Notes under the pieces: generated by a model | The model's database searches: none | What the model was told of the DNA's origin: nothing | What the model saw: only the letters and a program-made list of their open reading frames with translations | Shown: positions 18,864 through 27,472 of the stretch, piece by piece | Layout of the letters: the number at the start of each line of letters is the position of its first letter | How positions within the stretch are numbered: position 1 is the first letter of the stretch | Position numbers and translations under genes: made by a program | Origin: Gammaproteobacteria bacterium | GTDB taxonomy: Bacteria > Pseudomonadota > Gammaproteobacteria > Steroidobacterales > Steroidobacteraceae | Direction of reading: 5' to 3' | DNA length: 64,000 bases | Assembly (NCBI GenBank): GCA_018970145.1 | Contig: JAGWWY010000001.1 | Span: 124,001-188,000 of the forward strand

Positions 18864-19643
18864 ATGGAAAATCTGCTTTTGATCGTGGCGTTTACCGCCT
18901 TGGGCGGAATATCGAGCGCGACGATCGCAGCGGCGCTGTTTTGGCTGCCCGGCACGACACGCGATCGCGTCTTGCCGCATGCCGTGAGCTTTGCGACCGG
19001 CACGCTGCTCGCCACCGCGCTGCTCGCACTCGTGCCACATGCCATGAGCGGGGCCGGACCGTTCAAAGTTCACGGCGTGGGTGTGGCGCTACTAGCGGGC
19101 ATTGCGCTGTTCTTCGTGTTGGAAAAATTTCTGCTCTGGCGCCACTGCCACACCGAGGCGGTCGAGACGGCGCATGCGCACGAACACCATCGCCAGCATT
19201 CCTCGGGTGCGCTCGTGATGATCGGCGACGGGTTTCACAACTTCATTGACGGCGTGCTGATTGCAGCGGCGTTCTTGACCGACGTGCACCTTGGCATCGT
19301 GACGGCCTTCGCGATCATGGCGCATGAAATTCCGCAGGAAGTCGGCAACTTTGCGGTGCTGCTGCACGCGGGCTTCAGTCGCAGCAAGGCGCTCGTCTGG
19401 AATATTCTCTCCGGTCTCACGGCGGTCTTGGGCGGTCTCATCGGCTGGTTCGCCTTGCGCGATGCGATGCCCTTGTTGCCGTATGCGCTCGCCGTGGCTG
19501 CCGCAAGCCTGCTGTACGTCGCGGTCGCCGATCTGATCCCAGGCCTGCACCGCCGCACGGATCCGCGGGCGAGCGTGGCGCAGATCGTCTGGATCGGCAC
19601 GGGTATCGCGCTGGTCGCGTTCGCCGAATCGCTGGTGCATTGA
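18864..19643 (+). CDS. ZIP-family divalent metal transporter
   Basis: Predicted inner-membrane transporter for zinc or a related divalent cation. The 259 residues contain about seven to eight hydrophobic helices. The paired metal-site helices are visible: HNFIDG at 125-130 in helix 4 and HEIPQE at 154-159 in helix 5. A His-rich cytosolic loop (HCHTEAVETAHAHEHHRQH, 94-112) separates helices 3 and 4, as in the family. It begins 11 bp after pgeF, with the motif AATATAACA in the gap, so it may be cotranscribed or have a weak promoter of its own. Confidence 0.9.
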   Translation: MENLLLIVAFTALGGISSATIAAALFWLPGTTRDRVLPHAVSFATGTLLATALLALVPHAMSGAGPFKVHGVGVALLAGIALFFVLEKFLLWRHCHTEAVETAHAHEHHRQHSSGALVMIGDGFHNFIDGVLIAAAFLTDVHLGIVTAFAIMAHEIPQEVGNFAVLLHAGFSRSKALVWNILSGLTAVLGGLIGWFALRDAMPLLPYALAVAAASLLYVAVADLIPGLHRRTDPRASVAQIVWIGTGIALVAFAESLVH

Positions 19644-19676
19644 TCGCTCCCAATTGACCGCTTCGATGATCTAGAG

Positions 19677-19706
19677 CCCTTGAAAGACGCGGGCGAGCCC
19701 TAACTT
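19677..19706 (+). promoter_or_regulatory. Candidate sigma-32 (heat-shock) promoter of clpB
   Basis: CCCTTGAAA at 19677-19685 matches the sigma-32 -35 consensus (CTTGAAA). CCCTAACT starting at 19698 resembles the -10 consensus (CCCCATnT), with 13 bp between CTTGAA and the -10. It lies about 40 bp before the clpB start, and clpB is a sigma-32 gene in gammaproteobacteria. The assignment rests on motif match and position only. Confidence 0.65.
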
Positions 19707-19745
19707 CTGGGGTAGTGATAGTGCAACCCCCAAGAGGGACTGCCC

Positions 19746-22328
19746 ATGCGTCAAGACAAACTTACCGCTCGGTTTCAGCAAGCCCTGGCCGATGCCCAAT
19801 CGCTGGCTTTAGGCCGCGATCATCAAATCATTGAACCTGCGCACGTTCTGCTTGCGCTGATCGATCAGCAGGGCGGCACGGTAAAACCGCTGCTCGTCAA
19901 AGCGGGCGGCAACCTGCTGAAGCTGCGTGCGGAGCTGCAATCAGCTCTCGATCGCTTGCCGAAGGTGCAAGGCACGCCAGGCGAAGTGCATATCTCGAAC
20001 GACTTGCAGCGGCTGTTGAACGTGACCGACAAGCTCGCGCAGCTCAAGGGCGATCAGTACATCTCGAGTGAGCTCTTCGTACTCGCAGCCTATGAAGACA
20101 AGGCGCTGCTTGCGCGTCTGCTCAAGGAGTCTGGTTTCGCACAGGCTGCACTCGAGAAGGCCATCAACGATGTTCGTGGCGGCGAGAAAGTGCAGGATGC
20201 CAACGCCGAAGAAAATCGGCAGGCGCTTGAGAAATACACCGTTGATCTCACCCAGCGTGCCATCGACGGCAAACTCGATCCGGTGATTGGTCGCGACGAT
20301 GAAATTCGTCGCACTATTCAGGTATTGCAGCGTCGCACCAAGAATAACCCGGTGTTGATCGGTGAGCCTGGAGTTGGCAAAACCGCCATCGTCGAGGGAC
20401 TCGCGCTGCGCATCGTCAACGGCGAAGTGCCGGAGAGTCTGCGTAACAAGCGCATCCTGGCGCTCGACATGGGAGCCTTGATCGCCGGTGCCAAATTCCG
20501 CGGTGATTTCGAAGAGCGCTTGAAGGGCGTGCTCAATGATCTGTCGAAGCAGGAAGGTCAGGTCATTCTCTTCATCGACGAGCTGCACACCATGGTGGGC
20601 GCAGGCAAGGCCGATGGCGCGATGGATGCGGGCAATATGTTGAAGCCGGCGCTTGCGCGCGGCGAGTTGCATTGCGTCGGCGCGACCACGCTCGATGAAT
20701 ATCGCAAATACATCGAGAAGGACGCTGCGCTCGAGCGTCGGTTCCAGAAAGTGCTGGTTGAGGAGCCCTCAGTCGAAGACACCATTGCGATTCTGCGGGG
20801 TCTGCAAGAGCGTTACGAGAATCACCACAAGGTTGAGATCACGGACCCGGCCATTGTCGCAGCGGCGACGCTCTCGCACCGCTACATCACGGATAGGCAG
20901 TTGCCGGATAAGGCGATCGATCTCATTGATGAGGCCGCTGCACGCATCCGCATGGAGATGGACTCGAAGCCCGAGACTCTCGATAAGCTTGAGCGGCGCA
21001 TTATCCAATTGAAGATCGAGCAGGTTGCCCTGCAGAAAGAAAAGGACGAGGCCACTCGCAAGCGTCTGGCGACACTCGAAGAGACGCTGGCGCAGCTTGA
21101 GCGTGAATATGCTGATCTCGAGGACATCTGGAAGAGCGAGAAAGCCTCTTTACAGGGGGCTTCTGGCATCAAAGAAAACCTCGAAAAGCTCAAGCTCGAG
21201 TTGGAAGCCGCGCGTCGCAAGGGTGATCTTGCTCGGATGGCTGAGTTACAATACGGCAAGATCCCCGAGCTCGAAAAAGCCTTGGTCGAGGCGCAAGCTG
21301 CCGAGGGCAAGCAGGGGCAGTTACTGCGCAATCAGGTGACCGACGAGGAGATCGCCGAGGTCGTCTCGAAGTGGACCGGCATCCCGGTCTCGAAGATGCT
21401 CGAGGGCGAGAGGGAAAAACTGCTGCGTATGGAAGAGGCCCTGGCGCGTCGCGTCGTGGGTCAGGACGAAGCTGTGCGTATCGTCGCCAACGCCATTCGT
21501 CGCTCGCGCGCGGGTTTGTCGGATCCGCGGCGTCCGAACGGTTCGTTTCTTTTCTTAGGTCCCACCGGCGTTGGCAAGACCGAGTTGTGCAAGGCGCTCG
21601 CCGAATTTCTTTTCGACACCGAAGAGTCGATGGTTCGCATCGACATGTCGGAGTTCATGGAGAAGCATTCTGTCGCGCGTTTGATCGGCGCGCCGCCGGG
21701 CTATGTGGGTTACGAAGAGGGCGGATATCTCACCGAAGCCGTGCGTCGCCGCCCCTATGCGGTGGTGCTGCTCGATGAAGTCGAGAAGGCGCACCCGGAT
21801 GTCTTCAACGTGCTGCTGCAGGTACTCGATGACGGTCGACTGACCGACGGTCAGGGTCGTACGGTCGATTTTCGCAATGCCGTGATCATCATGACGTCCA
21901 ACTTGGGTTCGCAGGTCATCCAGGAACATGCGGGTGAAAAGAACTACGCGCGCATGAAGTCTGCGGTGATGGAGATCGTGCAGCAGAATTTTCGGCCGGA
22001 GTTCATCAACCGTATCGACGATATCGTCGTATTCCATCCGCTCGGCCCGGCGCAGATTCGCTCCATCGTCGATATTCAGCTCGGTCAGTTACGACGTCGT
22101 TTGATCGATCGTGGTCTTGATCTCGCGCTCGATGAGACGGCGCTCGATCTGCTCGGCGAGGCGGGCTTCGATCCGGTCTATGGTGCGCGGCCCCTCAAGC
22201 GTGCCATTCAACAACAGATCGAAAACCCACTCGCACAGCAATTGCTGCAGGGACGCTATGCGCCGGGTGACCGTATCCGCGTCGGCGTCGACGAGGAGGG
22301 GCGTTTGAGTTTCGGCAAGTCGGTATGA
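19746..22328 (+). CDS. clpB: ATP-dependent disaggregase ClpB
   Basis: Hexameric AAA+ chaperone that pulls proteins out of aggregates together with DnaK. The 860 residues match E. coli ClpB (857): N-domain with two repeats (from [20 protein letters not shown]), first AAA+ ring with Walker [11 protein letters not shown] and Walker [10 protein letters not shown], the coiled-coil middle domain (around [20 protein letters not shown]), and a second ring with [10 protein letters not shown] and [11 protein letters not shown]. It stands alone behind a probable sigma-32 promoter. A short hairpin (GGGGT paired with ACCCC) lies in the leader at about 19710-19732. Confidence 0.98.
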   Translation: MRQDKLTARFQQALADAQSLALGRDHQIIEPAHVLLALIDQQGGTVKPLLVKAGGNLLKLRAELQSALDRLPKVQGTPGEVHISNDLQRLLNVTDKLAQLKGDQYISSELFVLAAYEDKALLARLLKESGFAQAALEKAINDVRGGEKVQDANAEENRQALEKYTVDLTQRAIDGKLDPVIGRDDEIRRTIQVLQRRTKNNPVLIGEPGVGKTAIVEGLALRIVNGEVPESLRNKRILALDMGALIAGAKFRGDFEERLKGVLNDLSKQEGQVILFIDELHTMVGAGKADGAMDAGNMLKPALARGELHCVGATTLDEYRKYIEKDAALERRFQKVLVEEPSVEDTIAILRGLQERYENHHKVEITDPAIVAAATLSHRYITDRQLPDKAIDLIDEAAARIRMEMDSKPETLDKLERRIIQLKIEQVALQKEKDEATRKRLATLEETLAQLEREYADLEDIWKSEKASLQGASGIKENLEKLKLELEAARRKGDLARMAELQYGKIPELEKALVEAQAAEGKQGQLLRNQVTDEEIAEVVSKWTGIPVSKMLEGEREKLLRMEEALARRVVGQDEAVRIVANAIRRSRAGLSDPRRPNGSFLFLGPTGVGKTELCKALAEFLFDTEESMVRIDMSEFMEKHSVARLIGAPPGYVGYEEGGYLTEAVRRRPYAVVLLDEVEKAHPDVFNVLLQVLDDGRLTDGQGRTVDFRNAVIIMTSNLGSQVIQEHAGEKNYARMKSAVMEIVQQNFRPEFINRIDDIVVFHPLGPAQIRSIVDIQLGQLRRRLIDRGLDLALDETALDLLGEAGFDPVYGARPLKRAIQQQIENPLAQQLLQGRYAPGDRIRVGVDEEGRLSFGKSV

Positions 22329-22349
22329 CAAGTCGGTATAATTTGCGTC

Positions 22350-22805
22350 ATGCCTTTCTACGAATACCAATGTAGTGCATGCGGCGAGCAGACTGAGGTC
22401 ATGCAAAAGATCTCGGACAAGCCGCTACGTAAGTGCCCCGAGTGCGGTAAGAACTCGCTCGTCAAACTGATCTCGGCGCCGGTCTTTCGGCTCAAGGGCA
22501 GCGGTTGGTACGAAACGGACTTCAAGTCTGACAACGATAAGAAGCGTAATTTGGCGGGCGATCCGTCGGCGGGCGACACCAGTTCGACCGAGAAGTCGAC
22601 CGAAAAGTCGCCTGATGCCTCGACGGAAAAGCCGGCAGACAAACCAACCGACAAGTCAACCGACAAGTCAACCGACAAGGCCGCTGACAAGCCGGCAGCG
22701 AAGTCTGTCGACAAGGCAGCGGGCAGGCCGAAGGCGAAGCCCGTGGCCAAGGCCAAGCCCGCCGCTAAATCCAAAGCGCCCGCGCGTAAGTCGGCACGCC
22801 GATGA
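22350..22805 (+). CDS. FmdB-family zinc-ribbon protein with long lysine/alanine-rich tail
   Basis: The first 65 residues form the FmdB/CxxC zinc ribbon: MPFYEYQCSACG with C8 and C11, then CPECGKN with C29 and C32, and the conserved LISAPVFRLKGSGWYETDF. Function is not established; family members often precede aspS and are annotated as putative regulators. From about residue 70 the remaining 80 residues are low-complexity Lys/Asp/Thr/Ser/Ala repeats (DKPTDKSTDKSTDKAADK), turning into an Ala/Lys/Pro tail like that of histone H1. A 12-bp DNA repeat encodes part of this tail. Its last 4 bases overlap the next gene. Confidence 0.9.
   Translation: MPFYEYQCSACGEQTEVMQKISDKPLRKCPECGKNSLVKLISAPVFRLKGSGWYETDFKSDNDKKRNLAGDPSAGDTSSTEKSTEKSPDASTEKPADKPTDKSTDKSTDKAADKPAAKSVDKAAGRPKAKPVAKAKPAAKSKAPARKSARR
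22645..22680 (+). repeat. 12-bp tandem repeat (3 copies) inside the fmdB-like gene
   Basis: CAACCGACAAGT occurs three times head to tail (22645-22656, 22657-22668, 22669-22680, the last with one change). As it is a multiple of three bases, copy-number change would lengthen or shorten the Lys-rich tail without breaking the frame. Confidence 0.9.
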
Positions 22806-24166
22806 CCGCGCCGTCTCGGCTCACGCCCGAGACGGTGATCGAGCGCGAGCGTGCGGCTTTTGCCGCGCGCTCACCCCGTTCGGCTGCACTCGCTAAACGC
22901 GCCGCGCCGCATTGGCTATCCGGCGTGCCGATGCACTGGATGGCGGATTGGGGCACGCCGTTTCCGCTCTTCGTCTCGAATGCATCCGGGGTCACGCTGA
23001 CCGACGCGGACTCACACGGGTACGTGGATTTTTGCTTAGGCGACACCGGTGCTATGTATGGACATTCACCGGCGCCGATTGCGGATGCCATCGCTGCACA
23101 AGCCGCGCGCGGCCTCACGTGTATGTTGCCTGCCGAGACAGTGGCGAGCGTGGGTGAGTTACTCTCAGCGCGATTCAAGCTGCCGTTCTGGCAGGTCGCA
23201 CAGACGGCCACCGATGCGAATCGCGCGGCACTACGCTGGGCGCGCGCGCTTACCGGGAAATCGAAAGTGCTCGTCTTTCAAGGCTGCTACCACGGCACAG
23301 TCGATGAAACGATGGTGCGTTTGCGCGGTGGACGCACTGTGCCGCGCGAGGGCGCGATCGGCCCTGCGTTCGATGCGGCCAGCGCAGCCGTTGTCGTCGA
23401 GTTCAATGATATCGATGCACTCGAGCGCGCTTTGCAAGGTGGTGAAATCGCCGCGGTCATCGCCGAGCCGGTGATGACGAATATCGGCATGGTGTTGCCG
23501 CAGGCCGGGTTTCTTGATGTTTTGCGCGCGCGCACGCGCGCGCATGACGTGTTGTTGATCCTTGATGAAACCCACACGCTCTCGTCAGGACCGGGTGGTT
23601 ATGTGGCGAGTCTCGCGTGGCAGAGCGATTTTTGGGTCTGTGGTAAGGCGATCGCCGGTGGGTTACCCGCGGCGGTCTTGGGTTTCACTGATGACATCGA
23701 AGCGCGGATGCGCGCCGTGCTCGGGAAACGCACGGGCGGACACTCGGGGATGGGTACGACGCTCGCGGCTAATCCGCTTGTGTTCGCGGCACTCTCGGCA
23801 GCGCTGACGCATCTACACACCGAAGACACTCATGCCGAGATGCACCGAGGCGCTGTACAACTCGAGCGTGGGCTGCAGGCTGTCTTCGCCGAGCGCAATC
23901 TCGATTGGCACATCTCGCGCGTCGGCGCGCGACTCGAGTTCGGCTTCGGGCCAGCACCGCGCAATGGCAGCGAAGCCGAGCGCGCGATGCGCCCCACACT
24001 GGAGCACGCCTTGCATCTGTGGTTGCTCAATCGCAGTCTGCTGGTCACACCGTTCCATAATATGATGCTGACCGCGCCGATGTTGCCCGCCGCCGCGATC
24101 GATCGACTCTGCGCGAGCATCGGTGAGTTTTTGGATAGTGTCGATGGAATAGTGTCGATGGAATAG
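22802..24166 (+). CDS. Class III (aspartate aminotransferase superfamily) PLP-dependent transaminase
   Basis: Fold-type I aminotransferase of 454 residues. The PLP lysine is K282 in WVCGKAIAGGLPA, and the aspartate that holds the pyridine nitrogen is D255 in LILDETHTLSSGPGG. FCLGDTGAMYGHSPAPIADA near residue 80 resembles glutamate-1-semialdehyde aminomutase and omega-transaminases, but no hemL context is present. The start overlaps fmdB by ATGA. A glutamine-synthetase-like gene follows after 24 bp; such pairs are known from amine and polyamine catabolism, so an amine substrate is plausible but not shown. The last codons lie in a 14-bp tandem repeat. Confidence 0.88.
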   Translation: MTAPSRLTPETVIERERAAFAARSPRSAALAKRAAPHWLSGVPMHWMADWGTPFPLFVSNASGVTLTDADSHGYVDFCLGDTGAMYGHSPAPIADAIAAQAARGLTCMLPAETVASVGELLSARFKLPFWQVAQTATDANRAALRWARALTGKSKVLVFQGCYHGTVDETMVRLRGGRTVPREGAIGPAFDAASAAVVVEFNDIDALERALQGGEIAAVIAEPVMTNIGMVLPQAGFLDVLRARTRAHDVLLILDETHTLSSGPGGYVASLAWQSDFWVCGKAIAGGLPAAVLGFTDDIEARMRAVLGKRTGGHSGMGTTLAANPLVFAALSAALTHLHTEDTHAEMHRGAVQLERGLQAVFAERNLDWHISRVGARLEFGFGPAPRNGSEAERAMRPTLEHALHLWLLNRSLLVTPFHNMMLTAPMLPAAAIDRLCASIGEFLDSVDGIVSME

Positions 24167-24173
24167 CGTCGAT
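24135..24173 (+). repeat. 14-bp tandem repeat at the 3' end of the transaminase gene
   Basis: ATAGTGTCGATGGA occurs at 24135-24148 and 24149-24162, followed by a partial copy (ATAGCGTCGAT) at 24163-24173. The unit is not a multiple of three, so the copies are read in different frames and set where the stop codon (24164-24166) falls. Confidence 0.9.
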
Positions 24174-24190
24174 CTAAGCGCGGACTGAAC

Positions 24191-25579
24191 ATGACGAACC
24201 CCAATCTCGGCCCGACTCCAAACTCCAGCCCCAATATCGAATGGCGCGAGTTTCTCGCGAAGCACCCGGATGTTGCGGCGGTGCAGTTGTTCATCACCGA
24301 TCCGTCCGGTGTTGCGCGTGGTAAGACCGCGAGCGTGTCTGAACTCGAGCGTCTTTATACAAACGGGCGACCCGTCGCAGGCTCCATCCTCGGGCTCGAT
24401 ATCACCGGTACCGATGTTGATGCGACGGGTCTCGTCTGGGATACGGGCGATGCCGATCTGCTCTGTCGGGCTGTGCCCGGCAGCTTAGCGCTTGCGCCCT
24501 GGCTTGCACGACCAACGGCGCAGGTGATGCTCTCGATGTATCAGCTCGATGGTCGCACCGCGCCTGCGGATCCGCGGCATGTATTAGCGCGGTGCATCGA
24601 GCGTCTGCAGGCGAGGGGTTTCAAGCCGGTCGTGGCCGTCGAACTCGAGTTTTACGTGCTCGACGCCACCGGCAGTGAACCCGCCGGTTCGCTGCGACGT
24701 GACGAGGGTCGCATCGAGGCCTACAGCCTTGCGCGTCTCGAGGAGCTCGCGCCGATGTTCGATGAGGTCTATGGCGCCGCCCGCGAGCAGGGGATCCCGG
24801 TTGAAACCTTGATGTCCGAGTATGCCCCGGGTCAATTCGAACTCACGCTCGCGCATCGTGACGATGCACTCCGCGCGGTTGATGAAGCCATTTTGCTCAA
24901 GCGTTTGCTGCGCGGCTTTGCTACCAAGCACGGCAAGCTCGTGACCTTCATGGCCAAACCCTATGTCGATCTCGCCGGTAGTGGTATGCATATCCATGTG
25001 AGTCTCACCGGGTTCGATGGCCAGAATGTTTTCGCGGCTGACGACCCCGCCGGTACGCCGTTGCTGCGCCACGCGATTGGTGGCCTGAAAGCGACTATGG
25101 CCGAGAGCCTGTTGGTGTTCGCGCCAAACGGAAATTCGTATCGGCGTTTTCGCTCGCGAAGCTACGCGCCCATCGCGGCAAGTTGGGGGATCAACAATCG
25201 CTCGGTGAGCCTGCGCATACCGACGGGACCTGCGGCATCGCGCCACCTGGAGCACCGCATCGCCGGAGCCGACGCCAACCCCTATCTCGTGGTTGCCACC
25301 GTGCTCGCCGGCATCGAGCGCGGGATCGAGCAGAGCCTTGATCCGGGCCCCGCGGTGGTCGGTAACGGCTATGCGGCGGCCAGTTCGACGGGCGTCCAAA
25401 GGGAATTGCCTGTGACTTGGCACGAGGCCATCGAGCGGGCAGCCACGTCCGAGTTCCTTCGGCAAGCGTTGGGAGCGGAGTTTCTACCCATTTTTTTGGC
25501 GATCAAGCGTCAGGAGTGCGAGCGCTTCTCGGCCGAGGTGACCGAGCTCGATCGGCACTGGTACCTGCGCAGCAGTTGA
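24191..25579 (+). CDS. Glutamine-synthetase-family ligase (PuuA/gamma-glutamyl-amine synthetase type)
   Basis: ATP-dependent ligase of the glutamine synthetase fold, 462 residues. Metal and ATP residues are present in VELEFYVLD, SEYAPGQFELTL, GSGMHIHVSL and HLEHRIAGADANPYL. The NLYDLP-type adenylylation loop of true GlnA is absent, and the C-terminal stretch QRELPVTWHEAIE looks like PuuA. PuuA couples glutamate to putrescine, and relatives use other amines. With the transaminase upstream this suggests an amine-degradation pair. It is not the housekeeping GlnA. Confidence 0.88.
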   Translation: MTNPNLGPTPNSSPNIEWREFLAKHPDVAAVQLFITDPSGVARGKTASVSELERLYTNGRPVAGSILGLDITGTDVDATGLVWDTGDADLLCRAVPGSLALAPWLARPTAQVMLSMYQLDGRTAPADPRHVLARCIERLQARGFKPVVAVELEFYVLDATGSEPAGSLRRDEGRIEAYSLARLEELAPMFDEVYGAAREQGIPVETLMSEYAPGQFELTLAHRDDALRAVDEAILLKRLLRGFATKHGKLVTFMAKPYVDLAGSGMHIHVSLTGFDGQNVFAADDPAGTPLLRHAIGGLKATMAESLLVFAPNGNSYRRFRSRSYAPIAASWGINNRSVSLRIPTGPAASRHLEHRIAGADANPYLVVATVLAGIERGIEQSLDPGPAVVGNGYAAASSTGVQRELPVTWHEAIERAATSEFLRQALGAEFLPIFLAIKRQECERFSAEVTELDRHWYLRSS

Positions 25580-25660
25580 TCCTTGGCGGAGCGCCAGCGC
25601 TCAAGCTGCGATCTCGCGTGTTGCGCGCCTCGCGGTGTCTCCGTAACATCCCCGCCCCTT

Positions 25661-27472
25661 ATGCGCACTCATTATTGCGGTCAAGTCAACGAAACCCTCA
25701 TCGGTAGCACGGTCACCGTGGCGGGTTGGGTCCACCGTCGTCGCGATCATGGCGGCGTGATCTTCGTCGATCTGCGTGATCGCGAGGGTCTCGTGCAGAT
25801 CGTGTGCGATCCGGACGCGGCTGAGGTCTTCGCCGAGGCCGAGAAACTGCGTAACGAATTCGTCGTCAGCATCACGGGTCTCGTGCGCGCGCGCCCGGAA
25901 GGCACGACCAATGCGAACCTAGCCTCTGGCAAGATCGAGATACTCGCGCGTCACATCGATCTTTTGAATCGTTCGGAGCCGCTGCCGTTCCAACTCGATG
26001 AGCATGTCTCGGAGGAGGTACGCCTGAAGTATCGCTATCTCGATCTGCGTCGCGACGTCATGAGTCAGCGTCTGCGTCAGCGCCACGAGATCACCAAGGC
26101 GATGCGCCACTATCTCGATGACGCCGGTTTCGTCGACATCGAAACGCCGATGCTCACCAAGGCGACGCCCGAGGGCGCGCGTGACTACCTCGTTCCCTCG
26201 CGCACGCACGCGGGCAAGTTCTTCGCGCTGCCGCAATCGCCGCAGATCTTCAAGCAGTTGCTGATGGTCTCCGGCTTTGATCGCTACTATCAGATCGTAC
26301 GTTGTTTCCGCGACGAAGATTTGCGCGCTGATCGTCAGCCGGATTTCACTCAGCTCGATATCGAGACCTCGTTCCTCTCGCAGGATCAGATCATGGATCT
26401 GATGGAAGGGCTCATCCGTCACATCTTCACGAAGGTGGCGCAGGTCGAGTTACCGAATCCGTTCCCGCGCATGACGTACGCCGAAGCCATGCGTCGCTAC
26501 GCGAGTGACAAGCCGGATCTGCGTATCCCGCTCGAACTCATCGATGTGGCTGATCTGGTTGCCGACTGCGACTTCAAAGTATTCGCAGGCCCCGCCAAGG
26601 ATCCGAACGGTCGTGTGGCTGCGCTACGCGTGCCAGGCGCAGGCAAACTCACCCGCAAAGAGATCGACGACTACACCGCCTTTGTCGCGCGCTACGGCGC
26701 CAAGGGTCTGGCCTATGTCAAGGTCAACGAGCGCGCTAAGGGGCGTGACGGATTACAGTCGCCGATCATCAAGTTCCTCTCCGACGCGGCCGTGGCGGGC
26801 ATCCTCGAGCGCACCGGTGCGCAGGATGAAGACCTCGTCTTCTTTGGTGCCGATTCGGCCAAGGTCGTCAACGACGCGATGGGTGCGTTGCGCCTAAAGG
26901 TCGGTCACGATCTGAAGCTCGGGCAGGGTGCTTGGGCGCCGCTGTGGGTGATCGACTTCCCGATGTTCGAGTTCGATGCGGATGAAAATCGCTGGAGTGC
27001 GATGCATCATCCGTTCACCTCGCCCAAGAATCTCGATCCCGAGGCGTTGAAGGCCAACCCGGGCGCTGCGCTTGCCAAGGCTTACGACATGGTGCTCAAC
27101 GGCTCTGAGATCGGCGGTGGGTCGGTGCGTATTTATCGTCAGGATCTGCAATCGACAGTCTTCGATCTGCTCGGCATCGAGACCGAAGAGGCACGACGCA
27201 AGTTTGGCTTCTTGCTCGATGCGCTGAAGTTCGGAGCCCCGCCGCACGGCGGTATCGCTTTCGGTCTTGATCGACTCGCGATGCTGATCGCAGGTGCTGA
27301 CAGCATCCGCGATGTCATCGCCTTCCCGAAGACGCAAACGGCCGCTTGCCCGCTGACCGACGCGCCGACTGAGGTCTCCGAGAAGCAGTTGCGCGAACTG
27401 CACATCCGTGTGCGTCAGCCGGCGGTAGCGGGTGGGACGGCTGCGGCTACGGGCGCGGCGACGCAGAGCTGA
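25661..27472 (+). CDS. aspS: Aspartyl-tRNA synthetase
   Basis: Charges tRNA-Asp (or tRNA-Asp/Asn). The 603-residue class II synthetase has an N-terminal OB-fold ([21 protein letters not shown]), motif 2 ([18 protein letters not shown]), the bacterial GAD insertion, and motif 3 ([12 protein letters not shown]). The start is ATG at 25661, matching the family start [11 protein letters not shown]. The sequence before it (CCCCGCCCCTT) has no Shine-Dalgarno match. The stop codon abuts the mutS stop codon on the other strand with no gap. Confidence 0.97.
   Translation: MRTHYCGQVNETLIGSTVTVAGWVHRRRDHGGVIFVDLRDREGLVQIVCDPDAAEVFAEAEKLRNEFVVSITGLVRARPEGTTNANLASGKIEILARHIDLLNRSEPLPFQLDEHVSEEVRLKYRYLDLRRDVMSQRLRQRHEITKAMRHYLDDAGFVDIETPMLTKATPEGARDYLVPSRTHAGKFFALPQSPQIFKQLLMVSGFDRYYQIVRCFRDEDLRADRQPDFTQLDIETSFLSQDQIMDLMEGLIRHIFTKVAQVELPNPFPRMTYAEAMRRYASDKPDLRIPLELIDVADLVADCDFKVFAGPAKDPNGRVAALRVPGAGKLTRKEIDDYTAFVARYGAKGLAYVKVNERAKGRDGLQSPIIKFLSDAAVAGILERTGAQDEDLVFFGADSAKVVNDAMGALRLKVGHDLKLGQGAWAPLWVIDFPMFEFDADENRWSAMHHPFTSPKNLDPEALKANPGAALAKAYDMVLNGSEIGGGSVRIYRQDLQSTVFDLLGIETEEARRKFGFLLDALKFGAPPHGGIAFGLDRLAMLIAGADSIRDVIAFPKTQTAACPLTDAPTEVSEKQLRELHIRVRQPAVAGGTAAATGAATQS

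Noticed and set aside
24191-25579. Housekeeping glutamine synthetase GlnA
   Set aside because: The adenylylation loop is missing and the C-terminus resembles PuuA-type ligases.
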